The notes beneath the pieces were generated by a model. The model saw only the letters and a list, made by a program, of their open reading frames with translations. It did not search any database and was not told the DNA's origin. Both the position numbers and the translations under genes were made by a program. From Sphingomonas sp. NFR04 (GTDB taxonomy: Bacteria > Pseudomonadota > Alphaproteobacteria > Sphingomonadales > Sphingomonadaceae): 64,000 nucleotides of DNA. The DNA is taken from contig NZ_FORV01000003.1 in the NCBI RefSeq assembly GCF_900114095.1, positions 186,001 to 250,000 of the forward strand, given 5' to 3'. Shown piece after piece: positions 35,031 through 44,531 of the stretch (positions are counted from its first letter, which is position 1; each line of letters opens with the position of its first letter).

Positions 35031-36043
35031 GTCTTCTGAATCTCCTGTGCTTGCTCCCCCTCTAGACCGGCTTCGGGCACTTCCGCCAGAGCGGCGTTGA
35101 GCTCCGCCCCCACGACGACGCCGAGCCCGACCAGGAAAAAGAAGATCAGGGCCACCATCACGCCGGCCAGGCTGCCATAGGTCGCGCCATATCCGCCGAG
35201 GGTGGAAAGGACCCAGGGCAGGCCGCCGGTGACGCTGAGCCACCACAGGGTGGTGCACAGCGCGCCCGGCCATTTGGGATACCGTCGCGAACGATATAGC
35301 GACGGCGTGAGCGCGAAGAACAGCACATAGAGCGCGCCGAACAAGGCAAAGGCCGGCACCGCCTTGCCCGCCGAGGCGAAGCGCTGCGCCTCGGTCGCCC
35401 AAGGGAGGATGCGGTAGAGGAACTGCTCGATGCCGGTCAGGATCACCTGGAACGCAAAGGCGAGCATCACCATCAGCACCGCGGCGACGATCATCCCGAT
35501 CGCACCCAGCCGATAGCGCCAGAAGGGCTTGTCCGAGGAGACGCCATAGGCCTGGCGGACGATGCCGCGGATCGTCTCGATGAAGCCGGCGGTGGTCCAC
35601 AGCCCGACCAGCGCACCGAACCAGAGCAGGCCCCCGGTGCTGCGATTGTGCAGCACCTCGATCACGGGCTCGCGCAGCAGCTTGGCGACGTCGGGCGGCA
35701 CGGTCTGGAGAAAGGCCTCCAGCGCGTGCACGCCGGTGCCGGTGCGCCCGACCAGGCTGGCCAGCGCGGTCGCGACGATGAAGAAGGGGAACAGCGTTAC
35801 CAGCGAGAGATAGGCGAGGTTGCCCGCATAGGTGAAGCCGTCGTTGAAGGTGCCGATCGCGACGCGCTTGGTGATCTCGAGCATCCGCTCGGTCACGCCA
35901 AGCTCGGCGAGCCGCCGCGGCACCTTTCCGCCGACCCCGAGCCGCCGTCCTTCGGGCGACTGGGGCGAGATCGAGGCGCGCGTCGGATCGTCCACCCGGG
36001 TCAGACGCCCATGCGTCCCCGCGGGTTCCCCGTGTTCTTCCAT
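35027..36043 (-). CDS. YihY/BrkB family inner-membrane protein
   Basis: Membrane protein (338 aa) of the YihY (formerly BrkB/RNase BN) family with about six hydrophobic segments. [30 protein letters not shown], then [29 protein letters not shown] and [44 protein letters not shown] are diagnostic. Function is not established; the old RNase BN assignment was wrong. Its start lies inside the 3' end of the DnaJ-like gene (43-nt overlap), and its stop overlaps fabI. Confidence 0.85.
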   Translation of the reverse strand: MEEHGEPAGTHGRLTRVDDPTRASISPQSPEGRRLGVGGKVPRRLAELGVTERMLEITKRVAIGTFNDGFTYAGNLAYLSLVTLFPFFIVATALASLVGRTGTGVHALEAFLQTVPPDVAKLLREPVIEVLHNRSTGGLLWFGALVGLWTTAGFIETIRGIVRQAYGVSSDKPFWRYRLGAIGMIVAAVLMVMLAFAFQVILTGIEQFLYRILPWATEAQRFASAGKAVPAFALFGALYVLFFALTPSLYRSRRYPKWPGALCTTLWWLSVTGGLPWVLSTLGGYGATYGSLAGVMVALIFFFLVGLGVVVGAELNAALAEVPEAGLEGEQAQEIQKT

Positions 36044-36942
36044 CCTTGCGCAAATTCGATGAGGGCGTCGTCGTCGACCGGCAACTCGACCATCAGCGTG
36101 ACGAACAGGTCACCGCGAGCGCCGCCGCGCTTGTGGAAGCCGCGCCCCTTGAGGCGGAGCACCTTGCCCGAGCTGGAGCCCTTGGGCACGGTCAGCATCA
36201 CCGGGCCGTCCGGCGTCGGCACGCGCACCTGCGCGCCCAGCACCGCCTCGGCCAGCGTCACCGGCAGGTCGAGCTTGATGTCGTCGCCGTCGCGCACATA
36301 GAAACGGTGCGGCTGGATCTCGATCGTGACGATCGCATCGCCGGCGCCGCCCGGCCCTTCCTCGCCCTTGCCGGCGAGGCGCATCTGGGTGCCTTCCTCG
36401 ACGCCGGCGGGCAGCTTCAAGTCGATCGTCTTGCCGTCCTTGAGCGTGATCCGCTGCGGCGCGAGCTTGGCCGCATCCTCGAACGACACCGCGAGGCGAT
36501 AGGCGATATTGGCGCCCTTGGGCTGGGGCCGCCGGCCGAAGCCGCCGAAGCCGCCGCTGAAGCCGCCCCCGCCGCCGCCGCGCTTGCCGCCGCCGAACAG
36601 GCCCTCGAAGATGTCGCCGATATCGGCCTCGCCGCCGCCGAAGTCGAACTGGCCGCCGCCGGGACGGAAGCCGCCCCCGCCGCCGCCGGTCCCCGCGCCG
36701 AAGCCGAAGGGCGCGATCGGGTTGCCGTCGCCGTCGATCTCGCCGCGATCGAAGCGGGCGCGCTTGTCCTTGTCGGTCAGCAGGTCATAGGCTTGCGTGA
36801 CCTGGCTGAACTTCTCCGATGCCTTGGGATTGTCCTTGTTGCGATCGGGGTGCAGCTCCTTGGCGAGCTTGCGATAGGCCTTCTTGATCTCGTCCTCGCT
36901 CGCGCCGCGCGCCACCCCGAGCGTTACGTATGGATCTGCCAC
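36001..36942 (-). CDS. DnaJ-class co-chaperone, CbpA-like (no zinc finger)
   Basis: J-domain protein (313 aa). Residues 1-70 are the J domain ([25 protein letters not shown], with HPD). Residues 90-165 are a long Gly/Phe-rich region, and the two C-terminal substrate-binding barrels follow (ANIYRL-like [21 protein letters not shown], then [22 protein letters not shown]). The CxxCxGxG zinc finger of DnaJ is absent, so it is type II like CbpA. It stimulates DnaK. GTG 36942 ([17 protein letters not shown]) has GGGG upstream; earlier in-frame starts lack similarity. First gene of the operon with brkB-like and fabI. Confidence 0.87.
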   Translation of the reverse strand: MADPYVTLGVARGASEDEIKKAYRKLAKELHPDRNKDNPKASEKFSQVTQAYDLLTDKDKRARFDRGEIDGDGNPIAPFGFGAGTGGGGGGFRPGGGQFDFGGGEADIGDIFEGLFGGGKRGGGGGGFSGGFGGFGRRPQPKGANIAYRLAVSFEDAAKLAPQRITLKDGKTIDLKLPAGVEEGTQMRLAGKGEEGPGGAGDAIVTIEIQPHRFYVRDGDDIKLDLPVTLAEAVLGAQVRVPTPDGPVMLTVPKGSSSGKVLRLKGRGFHKRGGARGDLFVTLMVELPVDDDALIEFAQGWKNTGNPRGRMGV

Positions 36943-37039
36943 CAAAATCCCCAATGCGTCCAATGCCAATGGCCCGCCCGTTACAGGACAGGTGTTAAAG
37001 CCCAAACATCGGCGTGCGGATCGTTTCGCGCAAGGGGCG

Positions 37040-38518
37040 CTATCCGCCGAGCAGTGCCCAGGCGCCGCGCAGATCGGCGACGAAGTCCTGGTACGCCTGC
37101 GCCGCCGCATCGGCATCGGGCAGGCGGAGCAGGTAGCTGGGGTGGACCGTCACCCAGCCGGTGCCGCCTTCGGGCAGCGCCAGCTTCTGGCCGCGCAGTT
37201 TCGAGATGGTCGCCGCCTTGCCGGTGATCTGGCGCGCGGCGGTGGCGCCCAGGGCCACGACCAGCTTGGGGCGGACCAGCGCGACTTCCTGCTCGTACCA
37301 CCAGCGGCATGCGGTGATCTCGCCGGCATCGGGCTTGGCGTGGATGCGCCGCTTGCCGCGCGGCTCGAACTTGAAGTGCTTGACCGCGTTGGTGACATAG
37401 ACGCGGGCGCGGTCGATCCCCGCCTCGTCGAGCGCGCGATTGAGCATCTGCCCGGCGGGGCCGACGAATGCGCGGCCGGCGAGATCCTCCTGGTCGCCGG
37501 GCTGTTCGCCGACCAGCATCATGTCGGCATCGAGCGGCCCCTCGCCGAACACGGTCTGCGTCGCAGGCTTGTAGAGCGGGCAGCGCGTGCACGCCGCCGC
37601 CTCGTCGCGCAGCGCCTCCCAGGCGCCCTCGACATTGCCACCGACCGAGCTCCGCGCCGTCTCCACCATCGTTGTCTCCCGCGCCCGGGCGCCGGCCACG
37701 AGCTCCTTGACCAACGCGGTTTCGGGCATGTTTTTCCAGTATTTGCGCGGCATCTCCTTCAGCATCGCGCCGGTCTTGAGCCGGGCGGGATTGAAGATCG
37801 ACGCATAATAGGTCTTCCACACCGCCTCCACCGGATCATCGGCAGGCGCATCGCCGCGGGTGGCGGCGGGACCTTCGCTGAGCGTGGCGCCGTCCCAGTG
37901 CAGCGAAACTTCGGGCGTGAGGATCGACCAGCGCATGCTCGCGAAGCGCTCGACGAAGAAGCGGGCATTGGCGCGGACGATGTGATGCTCGGGCTCGAAC
38001 CAGGTGACGAAGCGCGGGCCGCGCTCGTCGACCAACTCGCGGAAGCGGACGAAGGCGCGCATCTTGTGGATGTCGCGGCGCACCGCCTTGGCCATCAGCT
38101 CCAGCCGGCGAACCAGCGGGTCGGCGCGGTCCTCGATCCGGTGCGGATCGGTGGCGAGCAGCGTGTAGAGCAGCGAGAAGCGCTGCGGGTCGGAATGGAG
38201 GATGACGGCCTGGGCTAGGTCGAGAAAGGCCTTCGGAACCCGCAGGCGACGGTCACCCTCACCCTCCCCACCGCCTTCGGCGGCGGGTCCTCTCCCTCTT
38301 CCAATGGGAGAGGGCGCTTGATTCCCTCTCCCATTGGAAGAGGGAGGGAGCGGCAAAGCCGCGGAAGGGTGAGGGTGGTCGAAGGCAAACAAATCCCCCG
38401 GCGCGTCCCCTACCCGCCACACCACTTCGGGTGGCGCGACATGCGCCTGGGCTAGCGCCCGCGCCGCATCGCGCCAGCCCTCGAAATCATCCTCGGCGGC
38501 AAGCGTTACGGCGCGCAA
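37040..38518 (-). CDS. udgX: UdgX-family uracil-DNA binding protein fused to DUF4130 domain
   Basis: Two-domain DNA repair protein (492 aa). Residues 1-250 are the DUF4130/TIGR03915 domain ([37 protein letters not shown]). Residues 290-492 are a family-4-like uracil-DNA glycosylase with [23 protein letters not shown] and the UdgX-specific KRRIH loop (H393). In UdgX this loop lets the enzyme crosslink covalently to uracil-DNA. The start is TTG 38518, three nucleotides after the hemerythrin stop. Odd: residues about 48-88 are encoded by a palindromic repeat. The radical SAM partner is two genes upstream. Confidence 0.9.
   Translation of the reverse strand: MRAVTLAAEDDFEGWRDAARALAQAHVAPPEVVWRVGDAPGDLFAFDHPHPSAALPLPPSSNGRGNQAPSPIGRGRGPAAEGGGEGEGDRRLRVPKAFLDLAQAVILHSDPQRFSLLYTLLATDPHRIEDRADPLVRRLELMAKAVRRDIHKMRAFVRFRELVDERGPRFVTWFEPEHHIVRANARFFVERFASMRWSILTPEVSLHWDGATLSEGPAATRGDAPADDPVEAVWKTYYASIFNPARLKTGAMLKEMPRKYWKNMPETALVKELVAGARARETTMVETARSSVGGNVEGAWEALRDEAAACTRCPLYKPATQTVFGEGPLDADMMLVGEQPGDQEDLAGRAFVGPAGQMLNRALDEAGIDRARVYVTNAVKHFKFEPRGKRRIHAKPDAGEITACRWWYEQEVALVRPKLVVALGATAARQITGKAATISKLRGQKLALPEGGTGWVTVHPSYLLRLPDADAAAQAYQDFVADLRGAWALLGG
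38254..38377. repeat. Type-2 palindromic element in frame inside udgX
   Basis: CACCCTCACCCTCCCCACCG at 38254 and GCGGAAGGGTGAGGGTG ending at 38377 are outer inverted arms. CTCCCTCTTCCAATGGGAGA pairs with the inner CTCTCCCATTGGAAGAGGGAG. It is translated as about residues 48-88 of the UdgX fusion, in a loop between conserved blocks. Confidence 0.88.
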
Positions 38519-38521
38519 CGC

Positions 38522-39007
38522 TTACTCGCGCTCGTCGCCCGGCGGGTGGGCTTCGGCGCGCTCCAGTTCCTTGGGCTTGCGCTTCTCGAATATCTTGCCG
38601 AGCCGCTCTTCCTCTTCCGAGGAAAGCTCCTTCTCGGCGGTCGGGAACATCTCTTCCTCCTCCTCGTCGATATGGTGGAGGTAGCGGTCCTTCATCGCGC
38701 GGAACTTCGACAGCCAGGCGGAGGAGGACATCTCGATGTCCATCAGCTCGCCGAGCAGGTCGTCGACTTCCTTGTGCTCGGACACCGAATGGCGCGCATC
38801 CTCGCGCAGCTCCGGGTTGGCGAGCATCGTCGCGTACAGCGACTCTTCCTCCGCCGCGGCGTGCGACTGGAGCTCGAGGCGGAGCTGCTCGAACAGATCG
38901 CGCCGCTCGGGGCTGTCGCCCGAGGTGGCGTCAATCTTGGCGATCAGGTCGCGCTGGCGATCGTGATCGGCGATGAGGTCGGCGAAGATGCGGGGCTGCT
39001 TAGCCAT
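38522..39007 (-). CDS. Hemerythrin domain-containing protein
   Basis: Cytoplasmic protein (161 aa) with a four-helix hemerythrin HHE fold that binds a di-iron centre. Candidate ligands are in FADLIADHDRQRDLI, LELQSHAAAEEESLYATM, HSVSEHKEVDDLL and DRYLHHIDEEEEEMFP. The C-terminal tail is acidic and charged (EKELSSEEEERLGKIFEKRK). It probably senses or stores O2, NO or iron. It is placed between the radical SAM gene (80 nt upstream) and udgX (3 nt downstream). This implies co-expression with that repair pair and a possible role in oxygen or iron protection (inference). Confidence 0.85.
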   Translation of the reverse strand: MAKQPRIFADLIADHDRQRDLIAKIDATSGDSPERRDLFEQLRLELQSHAAAEEESLYATMLANPELREDARHSVSEHKEVDDLLGELMDIEMSSSAWLSKFRAMKDRYLHHIDEEEEEMFPTAEKELSSEEEERLGKIFEKRKPKELERAEAHPPGDERE

Positions 39008-39087
39008 GTGGGAGTCTCCCTGGTTTCCCAGCCCCAACCGGCGGCGCTGATCGAGGTTGCTCCCGCGAGTCGTTCGCAAGCCTGACC

Positions 39088-40335
39088 TCACGCCGCGAAC
39101 AGCTCCAGCTGCTCCTTCTTGGGCGCGATCCAGGCGCGCAGATCGGCCTTGTCGGTCAGCGCCACCGGGCGCCAGTCGGCGGTGACGATGAACGGGCGGA
39201 TCTTGGCCAGCGAGACGGTGAGCCGCGCGACATCCTCCAGCCGCAGCCGCCGCCATTTGCGCGCGGCGAGGATCGAGGCGACCGCCTTGGTGCCGAGCCC
39301 GGGCACGCGCAGCAGCGCCTCGCGCGGGGCGCGGTTGAGGTCGACGGGAAAGCGATCGCGGAAGCGCAGCGCCCAGGCGAGCTTGGGGTCGATATCGAGC
39401 GGCAGCATACCCGTGGCCGGGTCTACCGCCTGCGCGACCTCGTCCGGGCGGTACTCGTAGAAGCGCATCAGCCAGTCCGACTGATACAGCCGGTGCTCGC
39501 GCATCAGCGGCGGGCGCTGGAGCGGCAGCACCGTGCTGGCATCGGGAATCGGACTGAACGCCGAATAATAGACGCGGCGCAGACCGAAGCGACCATAGAG
39601 CCCAGCGGCGCGATCGATGATGTCGCCATCGGTCGCGGCATCGGCGCCGACGATCATCTGGGTCGACTGGCCGGCAGGCGCGAATTTCGGCGCCGAGCGA
39701 TAGCGCTTCCGCGCATCCGCGCCGTCCTCGATGGCGCTACGCATGCCGAGCATCGCGCCTTCGATCTGCGGCGCAGATTTCTCCGGGGCCAACCGCTTGA
39801 GCCCCGCCACGGTCGGCAACTCGACATTGATCGAGAGGCGATCGGCATGGAGCCCCGCCTGGTGGATCAACGCCGGATCGGCATCGGGGATCGTCTTGAG
39901 GTGGATATAGCCGCGGAAATGATGGTCTTCGCGCAAGCTCCGCGCCACCTCCACCATCTGCTCCATCGTATAGTCGGACGAGCGGATGATGCCCGAGGAG
40001 AGGAACAGCCCCTCGATATAATTGCGGCGATAGAAGTTGAGCGTGAGGTCGACTACCTCGGCGGGCGTGAACCGCGCACGACGCACGTTCGAGCTCTTGC
40101 GGTTGATGCAATAATGGCAGTCAAAGATGCAGCTGTTGGTCAGCAGGATCTTGAGCAAGCTGATGCAGCGCCCGTCCGGCGCATATGCGTGGCAGATGCC
40201 CATGCCGGTGGTGGAGCCCAGCCCCTTCCCGTCCTTCGACGTGCGCTTGGCCGTCCCCGAAGACGCGCAGGACGCATCATATTTCGCGGCATCGGCGAGG
40301 ATCGCCAGCTTTGCACGGGTGTCGAGTTGCGCCAT
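39088..40335 (-). CDS. Putative DNA modification/repair radical SAM protein (TIGR03916 type)
   Basis: Radical SAM protein (415 aa) with the cluster motif in NSCIFDCHYCINRKSSNVRRARFTP, a TIM-barrel core (LFLSSGIIRSSDYTMEQMVEVARSL, HLKTIPDADPALIHQAGLHADRLSINVELP) and a C-terminal helix-hairpin-helix LLRVPGLGTKAVASILAARKWRRL that should bind DNA. This family is found with DUF4130/UdgX proteins, as here, and is predicted to act in DNA repair or base modification; no reaction is proven. ATG 40335 opens the frame. First gene of the radical SAM-hemerythrin-udgX unit, divergent from the GT87-like gene. Confidence 0.88.
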   Translation of the reverse strand: MAQLDTRAKLAILADAAKYDASCASSGTAKRTSKDGKGLGSTTGMGICHAYAPDGRCISLLKILLTNSCIFDCHYCINRKSSNVRRARFTPAEVVDLTLNFYRRNYIEGLFLSSGIIRSSDYTMEQMVEVARSLREDHHFRGYIHLKTIPDADPALIHQAGLHADRLSINVELPTVAGLKRLAPEKSAPQIEGAMLGMRSAIEDGADARKRYRSAPKFAPAGQSTQMIVGADAATDGDIIDRAAGLYGRFGLRRVYYSAFSPIPDASTVLPLQRPPLMREHRLYQSDWLMRFYEYRPDEVAQAVDPATGMLPLDIDPKLAWALRFRDRFPVDLNRAPREALLRVPGLGTKAVASILAARKWRRLRLEDVARLTVSLAKIRPFIVTADWRPVALTDKADLRAWIAPKKEQLELFAA

Positions 40336-40424
40336 CCCGTTCCATCTATGTTCTCAAGCACCTGCTGTCCAGATGGACGCTCGGCCATCGGCCCTGTACC
40401 AGCGCCGACCGGAGGATTTCGGGC

Positions 40425-41630
40425 ATGATTCAGCGGATCGACGGGCGTTTGCGGGCGCTGGCACTCGGCATGGCGCTCACCTGCCTGCTCGGCTGGGTGT
40501 TCAAGGCGCATTGCATGCCGCAGGGCTGGAACGGCGCGATCCAGTATATCAGCGGCTGCTACAGCGACGCGCCGCCCTTCTGGGTGGAGCGCCATATCGG
40601 CGAGGGGCGGATCCCCTATTTCCAGACGCCGATGGAATATCCGGTGCTCACCGGGCTGCAGATCTGGATCGAGGGCGCGCTCGCGCGCGGGCTGTTCGGT
40701 GCCGGCGCAGACGGCGCGACCTTCCTCGCCATGGTGTCGCTGGGCAATGCGCTGCTCGCCGGGCTGATCCTGGCGATGTTCGTCCGCGGGGGGGTGAATC
40801 GTGCGCGGCTGTGGCTCTGGGCCTGCGCGCCGCCGCTGATCCTCTATCTCGGCCATAACTGGGACCTGGGCGCGGGGACGCTTGCCGTGGCGGCGATGCT
40901 CGCCGCGCGTCGGCAGCGGCTGGTGCTGGCCGCCGCCCTCGCCGCGCTAGGAGCGGCGGCGAAGCTGTTCCCGGTGCTGCTGCTGCCGCTGATCGGCCTG
41001 GCGGCGCTCACTGCGCCGGGGCAGGCCTGGCGCATGCGGATGACGACGGCGGTGCGCTGCGTATTGGCCGCCACGGGGGCCTGGGCGGTAGTGAACCTGC
41101 CGGTCGCACTGGCGGTCCCGGAGAACTGGTCCGAATTCTACCGATTCTCGGAAGCGCGGCCGGGCACCGTCGCCGCCACCTGGTCGGTCCTGTCGGACCA
41201 GGGCGTCTGGGTGAGCGACACCGCGCAGCGCAACCTGGCAGCCTCGATTGCCTTCCTGCTCGGCGCGGCGGCGATTGTCGCGATCGGCTGGCGCCAGCAT
41301 CGCGAACGGCCCTGGGTGCTGTTCACCCCGGTGCTCGCCTGGTTCCTGCTCACCAACAAGGTGTGGTCGCCGCAGTTCGACCTGTGGCTCTTCCCGCTGC
41401 TGGTGATGACGAGCCCGCGCCTGGCGCCGATCGCCCTGTTCGTGATCGGCGACATCGCGGCCTATGTGACGGAATTCTGGTGGCTTGCCGGCCTCGCCAA
41501 TGCCTGGCCCTATGCCACCCAGCAGGACATCTTCCTCGCCGCGAGCGTCCGCGCCGTGGCGATGCTGTGGCTGATCGCCGATGCGGTGCGGCGGCCGGCG
41601 CCCGCGTGGACCACCCGCGCGCCGGCCTGA
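40425..41630 (+). CDS. Polytopic membrane glycosyltransferase (GT87/DUF2029-like)
   Basis: Integral membrane protein (401 aa) with about ten hydrophobic helices. ISGCYSDAPPFWVERHIGEGRIPYFQTPMEYPVL is a periplasmic-loop motif containing acidic residues, as in polyprenyl-phosphate-mannose-dependent GT-C enzymes of the GT87/DUF2029 group. KVWSPQFDLWLFPLLVMTSPR lies near the C-terminus, as in that family. It probably moves a sugar from a lipid carrier to an envelope acceptor; acceptor and sugar are unknown. GGAGG stands nine nucleotides before ATG 40425. It is divergent from the radical SAM gene and convergent with the next gene. Confidence 0.72.
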   Translation: MIQRIDGRLRALALGMALTCLLGWVFKAHCMPQGWNGAIQYISGCYSDAPPFWVERHIGEGRIPYFQTPMEYPVLTGLQIWIEGALARGLFGAGADGATFLAMVSLGNALLAGLILAMFVRGGVNRARLWLWACAPPLILYLGHNWDLGAGTLAVAAMLAARRQRLVLAAALAALGAAAKLFPVLLLPLIGLAALTAPGQAWRMRMTTAVRCVLAATGAWAVVNLPVALAVPENWSEFYRFSEARPGTVAATWSVLSDQGVWVSDTAQRNLAASIAFLLGAAAIVAIGWRQHRERPWVLFTPVLAWFLLTNKVWSPQFDLWLFPLLVMTSPRLAPIALFVIGDIAAYVTEFWWLAGLANAWPYATQQDIFLAASVRAVAMLWLIADAVRRPAPAWTTRAPA

Positions 41631-41636
41631 GCCCGA

Positions 41637-42047
41637 TCAGGGCAGCGGCAGGTCGGTCTCGGCCTTCTTCTGCGCGCGGCGCTCGGCCCGCGCGGCGGTC
41701 GCGCGCTGGACGAAGCAGCCAGTGCCGCCGCTCGCGCCCACGGTCGTGCAGCTGCCGGTGCCGAAATTGCCGGTGGTCAGCGCATCCTGCGAGCGCACCG
41801 CCCAGGATTGACCCTTCTGGGGGTCGGTCGGCGTGGTATCGCGAATGTTCTTGGGGATGCGGAAACGCTCGCCCTCGTCCAGCCGCTGGCAGACGACGAT
41901 TTCCTCGCCATTCTTGTTGGTCGGGCACTTGTCGTTGCCGTAGATGATCAGCACGCCGTTCTGGACGGCATTCTGCGCATGCGCCGGCGCGGCGGCGAGC
42001 AGCGGCGCCGCAGCGGCCGCGGTGATGATGGCGATCCTCTTGAGCAC
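41637..42047 (-). CDS. Secreted protein of unknown function
   Basis: Predicted exported protein (136 aa) starting at GTG 42047. The signal peptide MLKRIAIITAAAAAPLLAAAPAHAQ is followed by VQNGVLIIYGNDKCPTNKNGEEIVVCQRLDEGERFRIP, WAVRSQDALTTGNFGTGSCTTVGASGGTGCFVQ and a charged C-terminus. Four cysteines in two pairs suggest disulfides. It looks like a conserved sphingomonad hypothetical; no function is known to me. It lies downstream of coq7 on the same strand and could be the tail of that unit (57-nt gap). Confidence 0.65.
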   Translation of the reverse strand: MLKRIAIITAAAAAPLLAAAPAHAQNAVQNGVLIIYGNDKCPTNKNGEEIVVCQRLDEGERFRIPKNIRDTTPTDPQKGQSWAVRSQDALTTGNFGTGSCTTVGASGGTGCFVQRATAARAERRAQKKAETDLPLP

Positions 42048-42104
42048 CCTGCGTTCCTCCTGTTGTGCGCGCGACCCTGCCGCAGCGCGCCTGAATAGCC
42101 CTTG

Positions 42105-42638
42105 TCAGATCCGCTTCGACACGCCGATCGCGAACCGGCATCCGGCACGGATCAGCGCCGAGAGCACCGGATAGCCGGGCGTGCTTTCCGCGCCCGAGGC
42201 GATCGCGGTGTCGCGGTGCTCGATCTCCTCATCGCGAAATCGCGCGACAGCATCGCGCAGTTCCGGATCCTCATCGCCCAATTGCTCGAGCTGCTGCTGG
42301 TAATGGAGGTCGATCTCGGTCTCGATCGCCGCGGTGCACGCCATCGCCGCCTGCGGCCCGAGCGCGGCGGTGACGACGCCGAGGCCGAAGCCGGCCACGT
42401 CCCAGAAGGGCTGAAGCACCGTCGGGCGCACGCCGCGCCGGGCGATCAGCGCGTCAAAAAAGGCGCGGTGATGCTCTTCCTGGTTGGCCATGCCGGCGAT
42501 GGTGCGCGCGGTGGGCGTGCGATCGCCCATTACCGCGAGCTGCCCCGCATAGATTCGTGTCGCGCCATATTCGCCGGCCTGGTCCACCCGGACCATGGCG
42601 TCATGCGCTTCCCGACGATCGCCCGGTTTCCAGCTCAT
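42105..42638 (-). CDS. coq7: Demethoxyubiquinone hydroxylase
   Basis: Di-iron hydroxylase (177 aa) for the penultimate ring oxidation in ubiquinone synthesis. Iron-ligand motifs are MVRVDQAGEYGATRIYAGQ, ANQEEHHRAFFDALI and the C-terminal RFRDEEIEHRDTAI, the duplicated E...ExxH pattern of Coq7. ATG 42638 overlaps the dsbB stop by 4 nt. Linkage with dsbB is sensible because DsbB passes electrons to ubiquinone. Membrane-associated. Confidence 0.93.
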   Translation of the reverse strand: MSWKPGDRREAHDAMVRVDQAGEYGATRIYAGQLAVMGDRTPTARTIAGMANQEEHHRAFFDALIARRGVRPTVLQPFWDVAGFGLGVVTAALGPQAAMACTAAIETEIDLHYQQQLEQLGDEDPELRDAVARFRDEEIEHRDTAIASGAESTPGYPVLSALIRAGCRFAIGVSKRI

Positions 42639-43141
42639 CGCGCAGCCTTTCGCGTTGCGAGCAGCGCGATCAGCACCGCGCCGCCCAGCGACAGGATGGC
42701 GTTATAGCCTGCCAGGCTGATGCCGAACATCGTCCATTGGGGCACGTCGCAGCGGACGATCGGTGCGCGGAGTGCCTGGGTCAGCATCTCCATCGGCGAG
42801 CCCTGCCGCGGCGACGCGGTGCATTCGGTGATGCCCTGCCACCAATGATATTCGGTGCCCGCATGATAGACGCCGATCGCCCCGCTCACCGCGATCAGCA
42901 GCGCGGCGAGCAGCACCAAGGCCGCCACCTGCCGCCGCCCGCGCACGAAGAAGGCGAGCGCGGCGACGACGATTGCCGCCAGATGCGGCCAGCGCTGCCA
43001 CACGCACATCTCGCACGGCACCAGCCCGCCGATGAACTGCGATCCGATCGCCCCGCCGAGCAGCGCCAGCGGCAGCAGCAGTGCCAGCCAGCGCGCGAGC
43101 ACCGGCACGTTGCGCGGCATCCTGCTCAGGTTGCGGCTCAC
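42635..43141 (-). CDS. dsbB: Disulfide bond formation protein B
   Basis: Inner-membrane quinone reductase (168 aa) that reoxidises DsbA. Both catalytic pairs are visible: VPCEMCVWQRWPH (CxxC) and the second pair in ITECTASPRQG with PIVRCDVPQW. Four hydrophobic helices are present. The start GTG 43141 overlaps the ctpA stop (GTGA) and the stop overlaps coq7. No dsbA is in the window. Confidence 0.93.
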   Translation of the reverse strand: MSRNLSRMPRNVPVLARWLALLLPLALLGGAIGSQFIGGLVPCEMCVWQRWPHLAAIVVAALAFFVRGRRQVAALVLLAALLIAVSGAIGVYHAGTEYHWWQGITECTASPRQGSPMEMLTQALRAPIVRCDVPQWTMFGISLAGYNAILSLGGAVLIALLATRKAAR

Positions 43142-44466
43142 TTGGCGGCTGCCGCAGCCGGCGCCTTGCCGAGGCGGGCGAGCGTCTGCACCGCATAGTT
43201 CAGCTGGAAGTCAGTGATGCCCTTCTTCTTCAGCTCGTCGGCGGTGGCGGTGAAGCGCGGATCGGGGGTGTCGTCCGACTCCAGCACGCCGTCGTCCACC
43301 TTCTCCATGTTGATCAGGTGGCGCCGCAGATCGGCCTCGCGCAGCTCGGGCCGCGACTTGTAGTCGGGATCGCTCAGCTGCGGCACGGCGATGTCGGGCT
43401 TGATGCCGCCTTCCTGCACCGAGTGGCCCGAAGGCGTGAAATAGCGCGCGGTGGTGAGGCGCAGCGCGGCGTGCGGGCCCATCGGCAGGATGGTCTGCAC
43501 CGATCCCTTGCCGAAGCTGCGCACGCCCAGCACCAGCGCACGGTGATGGTCCTGCAGCGCGCCGGCGACGATCTCGGAGGCCGAGGCGGTGCCGGCATCG
43601 GTCAGCACGATCACCGGCAGCCCCTTGGCGAGATCGCCCGGGAACACGCTCTCGGCATAATAGCGCTCGATATCGGTCTTCTCGCGGCCGCGCTGCGAGA
43701 CGATCTCGCCATGGTTGAGGAACACGTCCGAGACGCCGATCGCCTCGGTCAGCAGCCCGCCGCCATTGTTGCGCAGATCGAGGATATAGCCGAGCGGCTT
43801 GTGGCCCAGCTTCTTGTCGATCTCCTGGATCGCCAGCGCGGTGTCGCCGCCGGTATGCGCGGTGAAGGTGCTGATCCGGATGATGCCGATGCCGTCCTTG
43901 ACGTCCGCCTTCACCGACTTCTGGGTGATGATCTCGCGCGTCAGGGTGAATTGCAGCGGCTTGTCGGCGCCGGGGCGCACGATGGTGAGCGCGATCTTGG
44001 TGCCCGGCTTGCCGCGCATCTGGGTGATCGCCTCGTCCAGGCTGCCGCCGACGATGAACTTGCCGTCAAGATGGGTGATATAGTCGCCCGCCTTGATGCC
44101 GGCGCGCGCGGCGGGGCCATCGTCGTTGGGAGCGATCACCTTCACCGCGCCGTCCTGCTGGGTGACGGTAAGGCCGAGGCCGCCGTAATTGCCCTCGGTC
44201 TGGATCTTGAGATTGTCGAAATCGAGCCCGTCGGCATAGCTGCTGTGCGGATCGAGCGCCGCGAGCATGCCTTCGATGGCGCCCTTCACCAGCGTCTTGT
44301 CGTCGACCTTCTCGACGTAATTCGCCTTCACGGTGTTGTAGACTTCCATGAAGGTGTCGAGCTCGCGATAGCTGCTGGTATCGACCCCCGCCATGGCCCC
44401 GGATGTGATGGGAATGATCGCAAGTGCGCCGACGGCGGCGGAAACCTGTAGAAACGAACGCAGCAT
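43138..44466 (-). CDS. ctpA: Carboxy-terminal processing peptidase (S41), CtpA-like
   Basis: Periplasmic S41 serine protease (442 aa). A signal peptide (FLQVSAAVGALAIIPITSGAMA) is followed by an N-terminal helical region, a PDZ domain (TEGNYGGLGLTVTQQDGAVKVIAPNDDGPAARAGIKAGDYI) and the catalytic core. The nucleophile Ser is in GTASASEIVAGALQDH and the general-base Lys in GVRSFGKGSVQTI. ATG 44466 is chosen; the frame continues upstream without a stop through the envC region but with no similarity. The envC gene is directly upstream, a common pairing in cell-envelope maintenance. Confidence 0.92.
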   Translation of the reverse strand: MLRSFLQVSAAVGALAIIPITSGAMAGVDTSSYRELDTFMEVYNTVKANYVEKVDDKTLVKGAIEGMLAALDPHSSYADGLDFDNLKIQTEGNYGGLGLTVTQQDGAVKVIAPNDDGPAARAGIKAGDYITHLDGKFIVGGSLDEAITQMRGKPGTKIALTIVRPGADKPLQFTLTREIITQKSVKADVKDGIGIIRISTFTAHTGGDTALAIQEIDKKLGHKPLGYILDLRNNGGGLLTEAIGVSDVFLNHGEIVSQRGREKTDIERYYAESVFPGDLAKGLPVIVLTDAGTASASEIVAGALQDHHRALVLGVRSFGKGSVQTILPMGPHAALRLTTARYFTPSGHSVQEGGIKPDIAVPQLSDPDYKSRPELREADLRRHLINMEKVDDGVLESDDTPDPRFTATADELKKKGITDFQLNYAVQTLARLGKAPAAAAAK

Positions 44467-44531
44467 CAAGAGACTTTCCGGAAGGGCGACCCTGGTAATG
44501 TAGGCGAGGATAACGGGATTTGCACGCGGTG

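Noticed and set aside
38985..39087. An EcfG promoter before the hemerythrin gene (GCAAC-N16-GGTT).
   Set aside because: Two mismatches to consensus, so not supported enough.
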